A DNA stretch of 18,799 nt from UBA3496 sp964558115 (lineage in GTDB: Bacteria > UBA8248), in the NCBI GenBank assembly GCA_964558115.1, contig CAZLCI010000042.1, forward strand, positions 1 to 18,799, written 5' to 3'. The position numbers were made by a program, and so were the translations under genes. The number at the start of each line of letters is the position of its first letter. The first letter of the stretch is position 1. The notes beneath the pieces are model-generated. The model searched no databases, was not told the DNA's origin, and saw nothing but the letters and a program-made list of their open reading frames with translations. This document shows positions 14,650-18,799 of the stretch, one piece after another.

Positions 14650-16892
14650 TAAAAGAATCCTTTCAAAGAGTTTTCCCATACACTGGCTATTTTTTTAATC
14701 TCACAATCAATTATAGGAGAATTTCCATCTGAATAGATAGTATATTTTTCACCAACAATTCCTATTTCAGTTACAAGAACTTCATTCTCTTCAGCAATTT
14801 TATTTAGTTTAGCAACATTTTTTGGATTCAAAGAAACAATTATACGGGAACATGCTTCCCCAAAAAGAATCGAATCTATTCGTCCAGTACAATCTTTTGG
14901 GACCCTTACTATAGAGCCTAAAGAAGAAAAAGGAGAAGAGATAGAAGATTCTGCTAGGGCAACTGCAAGACCGCCTTCACCAAGATCATGAGAAGAATTA
15001 ATTACTTTTTTTGTAACTGCTTCACGACAGGCTGTATTTACATTTTTTGCAGATGGTAAATCTGAAATAGGAGGAACTCCACCTTCCAATCCAGTCCTGA
15101 TCCATGCCAACTCATGTGGAGTATTGTTAAGAAGCGGGGTTTCGTCTTTGGGACTAAGAAGAAAAATTTTGTCGCCTAGATTACGAAATCCCTGTGGTGC
15201 TGTAAGTAAATGGTTGTCTATTAATCCTACCATACCGATTACAGGAGTGGGATAAATATCATTTCCATGGGTTTCGTTGTAAAGACTTACATTACCACTG
15301 ACTACGGGAATTTCTAATTCTTTACACGCTTTAGACATTCCATCTACTGCTTCTGAAAACTCTCTCATTATTTCTGGATTCTCTGGATTTCCAAAATTTA
15401 AACAATTTGTTAAAGCTATGGGTTCCGCACCTTTACATGAAAGATTTCTTGCTGATTCTATTATTGTGTACAGTGCTCCATTATAAGGGTTTAATTTGCA
15501 GTATCTGGCATTAGAATCTACAGTGAAAGCCAAAGCTTTTTTTGACCCTTTGATTCTAGTTACGGAAGCATCCTCCCCAGGGATAATAATAGTATTCGTT
15601 TGAACCATATGGTCATATTGTTCCCAAATCGGTTTCTTGTTGCCATGATTTGGATGGCTAAGTAGAGTAAGCAGTGATTTTTCTGCGCTGTAATTTTCAT
15701 CTAATTTGTCAATAGGATCAGCTAGTTTCGGAATTTTCTTCTTCGATATTTTTCTATTATAAATTGGTGCTTCATCAGTAAGGAAATCGATAGGAAGATC
15801 GGTTACTTCTTGATTTTTAAATAGAATCTTTAGTCTTTTGTCATCTGTTACTTGTCCAATTATTTGGGTTTCTAGATCCCATTTTTTGAAAATGTCATGT
15901 ACTGTTTTTTCCTTCCCTTTTTTTGCAACTAATAACATTCTTTCTTGACTCTCAGATAACATCATTTCATATGGATTCATTTGACTTTCTCTGCATGGAA
16001 CCCCGTCAAGTTCTAGTAAAATGCCTGTGCCCGAACGACTAGCCATTTCTACGGAGGAAGAAGTAAGTCCGGCAGCGCCCATATCTTGAATTCCAATTAT
16101 TGCGTCTGAGTTCATTAATTCTAAGCAAGCTTCAAGTAATAATTTCTCTTTAAATGGGTCCCCTACCTGTACAGTAGGTCGTTGTTCAGTAGTTGAATCT
16201 TCAAATCCTGAAGAAGCCATCGATGCCCCGTGGATACCATCTCTGCCAGTCTTGGCTCCTACATAAATTATAGGATTACCCAATCCTGATGCATTTCCTC
16301 TAAAAATTTTATCGCATGAAAGTAATCCTGCACACATAACATTAACTAGGATGTTTCCATTGTAAGAAGAGTGAAATTTTGTTTCCCCACCTATTGTTGG
16401 TACTCCAATACAGTTTCCATATGAGGATATACCAGAGACAACAGAACTAGATAGAAATTTCGTTTTTTCATGTTTTATGTCACCAAAGTGAAGACTATCT
16501 AAAAGAACTATAGGACGTGCACCCATAGTGAAAATATCTCTTAGGATGCCTCCAACTCCAGTAGCGGCACCTTGAAAAGGCTCTATGTAAGAGGGGTGAT
16601 TGTGACTTTCCATTTTGAAGGCAACACCAATATTGTCTCCCAAATCAATTACCCCTGCATTTTCACCAGGACCTTGAAGAACACGATTACTTTTTGTAGG
16701 GAATTTTTTAAGATGAATCTTGCTGCTCTTGTAAGAACAGTGCTCATTCCACATAGCAGAGAAAATCCCTAGTTCAGTAAAGTTTGGGGTTCTGCCTAAA
16801 TGATCTTTTATTTTTTTCCATTCATCTGAAGAAATTCCATGTTCAAGTGCTGTATCAAGTGTAATGTTTGGTTTATTGATTTCTATATTCAT
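14649..16892 (-). CDS. purL: phosphoribosylformylglycinamidine synthase subunit PurL, small type, 747 aa
   Basis: PurL is the ATP-dependent synthase subunit that, with PurS and PurQ, turns FGAR into FGAM. Length (747) matches the small PurL that needs PurS and PurQ (about 740 in B. subtilis). Visible family signatures are the N-terminal WNEHCSYKSS with His51, the nucleotide-binding MESHNHPSYIEPFQGAATG (94-112), GVPTIGGE, and the repeat of the PurM-like half in the C-terminal part (GNVSLYNET, SSHDLGEGG). Its ATG overlaps the purQ stop by four bases (ATGA), and its TAA overlaps the purF ATG by one (TAATG), which supports translational coupling and balanced subunit amounts. Confidence 0.97.
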   Translation of the reverse strand: MNIEINKPNITLDTALEHGISSDEWKKIKDHLGRTPNFTELGIFSAMWNEHCSYKSSKIHLKKFPTKSNRVLQGPGENAGVIDLGDNIGVAFKMESHNHPSYIEPFQGAATGVGGILRDIFTMGARPIVLLDSLHFGDIKHEKTKFLSSSVVSGISSYGNCIGVPTIGGETKFHSSYNGNILVNVMCAGLLSCDKIFRGNASGLGNPIIYVGAKTGRDGIHGASMASSGFEDSTTEQRPTVQVGDPFKEKLLLEACLELMNSDAIIGIQDMGAAGLTSSSVEMASRSGTGILLELDGVPCRESQMNPYEMMLSESQERMLLVAKKGKEKTVHDIFKKWDLETQIIGQVTDDKRLKILFKNQEVTDLPIDFLTDEAPIYNRKISKKKIPKLADPIDKLDENYSAEKSLLTLLSHPNHGNKKPIWEQYDHMVQTNTIIIPGEDASVTRIKGSKKALAFTVDSNARYCKLNPYNGALYTIIESARNLSCKGAEPIALTNCLNFGNPENPEIMREFSEAVDGMSKACKELEIPVVSGNVSLYNETHGNDIYPTPVIGMVGLIDNHLLTAPQGFRNLGDKIFLLSPKDETPLLNNTPHELAWIRTGLEGGVPPISDLPSAKNVNTACREAVTKKVINSSHDLGEGGLAVALAESSISSPFSSLGSIVRVPKDCTGRIDSILFGEACSRIIVSLNPKNVAKLNKIAEENEVLVTEIGIVGEKYTIYSDGNSPIIDCEIKKIASVWENSLKGFF

Positions 16893-17581
16893 TTTATCGA
16901 ATAGGAAAGGGCAGAAGTAAAAATTTTCAATCCATCCTTTCCTCCTAATATGGGTTCGCAGACTCTTTCTGGATGAGGCATTAAACCTAATACGTTGCCT
17001 TTTTTATTTGATATTCCTGCAATATTTTGCAAAGATCCGTTTGGATTTGAAGATTCGATGATCGAGCCTTCTGAGTCGCTGTACCTAAAAATAATTTGTT
17101 GATTATTTTCTAGTTCTTGTAGGATATCTTCTTTGCAGAAAAAATTTCCTTCGCCATGCGCAATTGGCATTTTGAGTACTTCTTTGGAATGTAATTTTTT
17201 AGTAAAAATAGATTGAGTGTTTTCACATCTTACCCATACATTTTTACATATGAATTTTAGAGAATTATTTCTAATAAGTGTTCCAGGTAACAAGTCTGAC
17301 TCAGTTAGTATCTGGAAACCATTGCAAATTCCTATGACTGGTCTTCCCGCTGCAGCGTGTTTTTTGATACTTTTCATTATAGGAGAAGTTTTAGCTATAG
17401 CTCCTGCTCTGAGATAGTCTCCGTAGCTAAATCCACCAGGGATAATCGCAACTTCATTTTTTTGTAAAGAAGTATCTCTGTGCCAGATGTATCTAACGGG
17501 CTTTTCTAAAAGTTCACTAATTGCATGAAAACAGTCATGATCACAATTTGATCCTGGAAAAACAATAACTGCAAAAGCCAT
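16889..17581 (-). CDS. purQ: phosphoribosylformylglycinamidine synthase glutaminase subunit PurQ, 230 aa
   Basis: This class I glutamine amidotransferase supplies ammonia to PurL. Motifs are GSNCDHDC (10-17), FSYGDYLRAG (51-60), the nucleophile Cys86 in IGICNGFQ, and His203 and Glu205 in MPHPERVCEP, completing the Cys-His-Glu triad. Length equals the B. subtilis enzyme within a few residues. AGG lies about eight bases before the ATG. The gene follows purS by 15 bases and overlaps purL by four. Confidence 0.97.
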   Translation of the reverse strand: MAFAVIVFPGSNCDHDCFHAISELLEKPVRYIWHRDTSLQKNEVAIIPGGFSYGDYLRAGAIAKTSPIMKSIKKHAAAGRPVIGICNGFQILTESDLLPGTLIRNNSLKFICKNVWVRCENTQSIFTKKLHSKEVLKMPIAHGEGNFFCKEDILQELENNQQIIFRYSDSEGSIIESSNPNGSLQNIAGISNKKGNVLGLMPHPERVCEPILGGKDGLKIFTSALSYSIK

Positions 17582-17596
17582 AAAAAAACCTCGGAA

Positions 17597-17857
17597 TTAT
17601 TCTTTATGTTCCTCATTGATTTCGATTTTGTAATCTTCTATTACAAGATTTACTAATAGCTCATCACACATATTTTGAATATTTTTTATGTCATTTTGGC
17701 TATTTTCTTTAGAAGAAAAATCTATTTCTATATACTTTCCAATTCGTACATCTTCTATACCTTGAAATCCTAAAGATGAGAGGGATTGCATCACAGTCTG
17801 ACCTTCAGGGTCTAAAACTCCTTTTTTATATGTGACGTGTACAAGTGCTTTTTTCAT
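17597..17857 (-). CDS. purS: phosphoribosylformylglycinamidine synthase subunit PurS, 86 aa
   Basis: PurS is the small structural subunit that bridges PurL and PurQ in the three-part FGAM synthase. The family pattern is clear: VTYKKGVLDPEGQTVMQSL near the start, then GFQGIEDVRIGKYIEID. Length is normal. GAGG about six bases before the ATG supports the start. It lies 20 bases after purC and 15 before purQ. The presence of purS matches the small-type PurL encoded downstream. Confidence 0.95.
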   Translation of the reverse strand: MKKALVHVTYKKGVLDPEGQTVMQSLSSLGFQGIEDVRIGKYIEIDFSSKENSQNDIKNIQNMCDELLVNLVIEDYKIEINEEHKE

Positions 17858-17877
17858 TGAGTCCTCAATAGTGAAAT

Positions 17878-18591
17878 TTACTCTATAACGAGTTTCTCTA
17901 TTTCCGCATATGCATCTTCTATATTTCCAAGGTCATGACGGAAACGATCTTTATCTATTTTTCTCCCTGTGCCTTTTTCCCAGAATCTACAACTATCCGG
18001 AGTGATTTCATCTGCCAAAATTATCTTGTTGTTTTCACTTGGACTGCGTCCGAATTCAAGTTTAAAATCTACAAGATCAATATTTTTACTAGAAAAAAAT
18101 TCTTTTAAAAAAGAGTTAATTTCTAGAGCATATTTTCTCATTGTTTCCAACTCTTCTTTCGTAGCAAGATTGAATCCTATTGCAGTATCTTCATTTATCA
18201 AGGGGTCATCTAAGTCATCATCCTTATAATGCAGATCTATGATTGTATTAGGTAGTTCCATTCCTTCTTCAACGCCCATTCTCCTAGCCATACTACCTGC
18301 AACAATATTTCTAATTACTACTTCCACTAATATAATTTCTACTTTCTTGACCAACATTTCTCTATCAGAGAGTGTTTCTAAATAATGAGTCGGAATTCCT
18401 TTTTTGCCAATTTCTTCAAAGATTTTTGAAGAAATTTTATTATTGAATATTCCTTTCGAATCGATTGTTCCGCTTTTTTTGCCATTAAAAGCTGTAGCAT
18501 CATCTTTAAAAAATGCAATATATTTACTCTCATCTTCCGTTTGGTAAATTATTTTTGCTTTTCCTTCATATAATTGTTCTTTTTTTTCCAT
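17878..18591 (-). CDS. purC: SAICAR synthetase PurC, 237 aa
   Basis: PurC joins CAIR and aspartate using ATP to give SAICAR. Visible motifs are the N-terminal LYEGKAKIIY with DDATAFNG, VVIRNIVAGSMARR (about 90-103), LVDFKLEFG (about 171-179) and LADEITPDSCRFW (about 189-201), which match the two family signatures. Length is that of the short bacterial form. AGGTGA lies just before the ATG. It is 41 bases after the purB fragment, in the same direction, and opens the purC-S-Q-L-F series. Confidence 0.97.
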   Translation of the reverse strand: MEKKEQLYEGKAKIIYQTEDESKYIAFFKDDATAFNGKKSGTIDSKGIFNNKISSKIFEEIGKKGIPTHYLETLSDREMLVKKVEIILVEVVIRNIVAGSMARRMGVEEGMELPNTIIDLHYKDDDLDDPLINEDTAIGFNLATKEELETMRKYALEINSFLKEFFSSKNIDLVDFKLEFGRSPSENNKIILADEITPDSCRFWEKGTGRKIDKDRFRHDLGNIEDAYAEIEKLVIE

Positions 18592-18604
18592 CTTTTCACC
18601 TTTC

Positions 18605-18628
18605 TTTTAAAAATTTTAATTTTTAAAA
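18605..18628. repeat. AT-only inverted repeat between purB and purC
   Basis: Two 11-base arms (18605-18615 and 18618-18628) are perfect reverse complements separated by two bases. All positions are A or T, so any hairpin would be weak. It may be a slight attenuator or processing point between purB and purC, or chance in an AT-rich gap. Confidence 0.35.
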
Positions 18629-18632
18629 AATC

Positions 18633-18799
18633 TTAATTGTCGAAGACTCGTTTGAAGATATTTTCAATATTCTTGAAATGAGCATCTAAATTGAAACAAT
18701 TTTGGAGTTCCTCCGTTGTCAAAATTTCGTTTATCTTTGGGTCATTTTTTAGTAGTTCTATAAAATTATCTCCATCATGAAAAACTTTCATAGCAGATT
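18633..18799 (-). CDS. purB: adenylosuccinate lyase PurB, C-terminal fragment (gene continues past the window edge)
   Basis: The - strand frame ending at TAA (18633-18635) is open to the window edge and gives about 54 residues. It contains AMKVFHDGDNFIELL, then DPKINEILTTEELQNCF, then HFKNIENIFKRVF at the end. This matches the C-terminal helical region of adenylosuccinate lyase, where a DPEI..LL..EEL..CF pattern is followed by a helix ending IFERVF. The enzyme splits SAICAR and adenylosuccinate, releasing fumarate. Its place directly before purC fits a purine operon. Only the tail is visible, so catalytic residues cannot be checked. Confidence 0.8.
   Translation of the reverse strand, partial: SAMKVFHDGDNFIELLKNDPKINEILTTEELQNCFNLDAHFKNIENIFKRVFDN

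Noticed and set aside
14650..14679. Longer start for purF inside purL
   Set aside because: ATG 14649 gives the normal short propeptide before the catalytic Cys and a TAATG junction with purL.
1..18799. CRISPR array, insertion sequence, toxin-antitoxin, phage defence, tRNA or rRNA genes
   Set aside because: No regularly spaced direct repeats, transposase motifs, cloverleaf or rRNA-like stretches were seen; nearly all the DNA is accounted for by metabolic and envelope genes.

Overview
The window is AT-rich DNA with short intergenic gaps. The envelope genes (lipoproteins with lipoboxes, a BamD-like outer-membrane assembly lipoprotein, an MltD-like murein transglycosylase) point to a Gram-negative bacterium. 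Purine synthesis uses the three-part FGAM synthase (PurS, PurQ, small PurL) and an iron-sulfur-type PurF, unlike enteric gammaproteobacteria, which have one large PurL. I infer a free-living, possibly marine, deltaproteobacteria-like, SAR324-like or other deep-branching Gram-negative lineage; the sequence alone does not settle the taxon.

Layout. 1-2.8 kb (+ strand): the tail of an unidentified gene, a short ORF, an 82-aa hypothetical protein and a 766-aa amidase with a large insert. A perfect 15-bp inverted repeat at 2771-2807 separates it from 2.8-5.8 kb (- strand): a compact four-gene set, read in order as aldo/keto reductase, Gfo/Idh/MocA oxidoreductase and two tandemly duplicated cupins. 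5.9-8.9 kb (+ strand): an EamA-type transporter, a DegT-family PLP aminotransferase and an MscS-type mechanosensitive channel. 8.9-18.8 kb (- strand): a long co-oriented series that begins with the end of purB, then purC, purS, purQ, purL, purF, then mltD-like, bamD-like, pgsA, plsY and a small membrane protein.

How the genes work together. The purine genes cover PRPP amidotransfer (PurF), FGAM synthesis (PurSQL), SAICAR synthesis (PurC) and adenylosuccinate lyase (PurB). They are packed with TAATG and ATGA junctions, suggesting translational coupling. The envelope genes cover peptidoglycan turnover, outer-membrane protein assembly and the first steps of phospholipid synthesis. The 2.8-5.8 kb operon looks like a small sugar, polyol or carbonyl conversion cassette whose substrate cannot be read from sequence.

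Several starts were corrected from the longest open frame using ribosome-binding sites: the second cupin starts at 3660, the EamA transporter at a TTG at 5962, and purF at 14649. TTG starts are also used by the aldo/keto reductase, mscS-like and pgsA genes. I see no CRISPR array, insertion sequence, tRNA or rRNA, and no convincing new defence or mobile system. The most unusual items are the phenylalanine-motif tail on the BamD-like protein, the amidase insert, the AKR-Gfo-cupin-cupin operon and the in-frame stop just before the 82-aa gene. No stretch over 300 bases lacks a gene.
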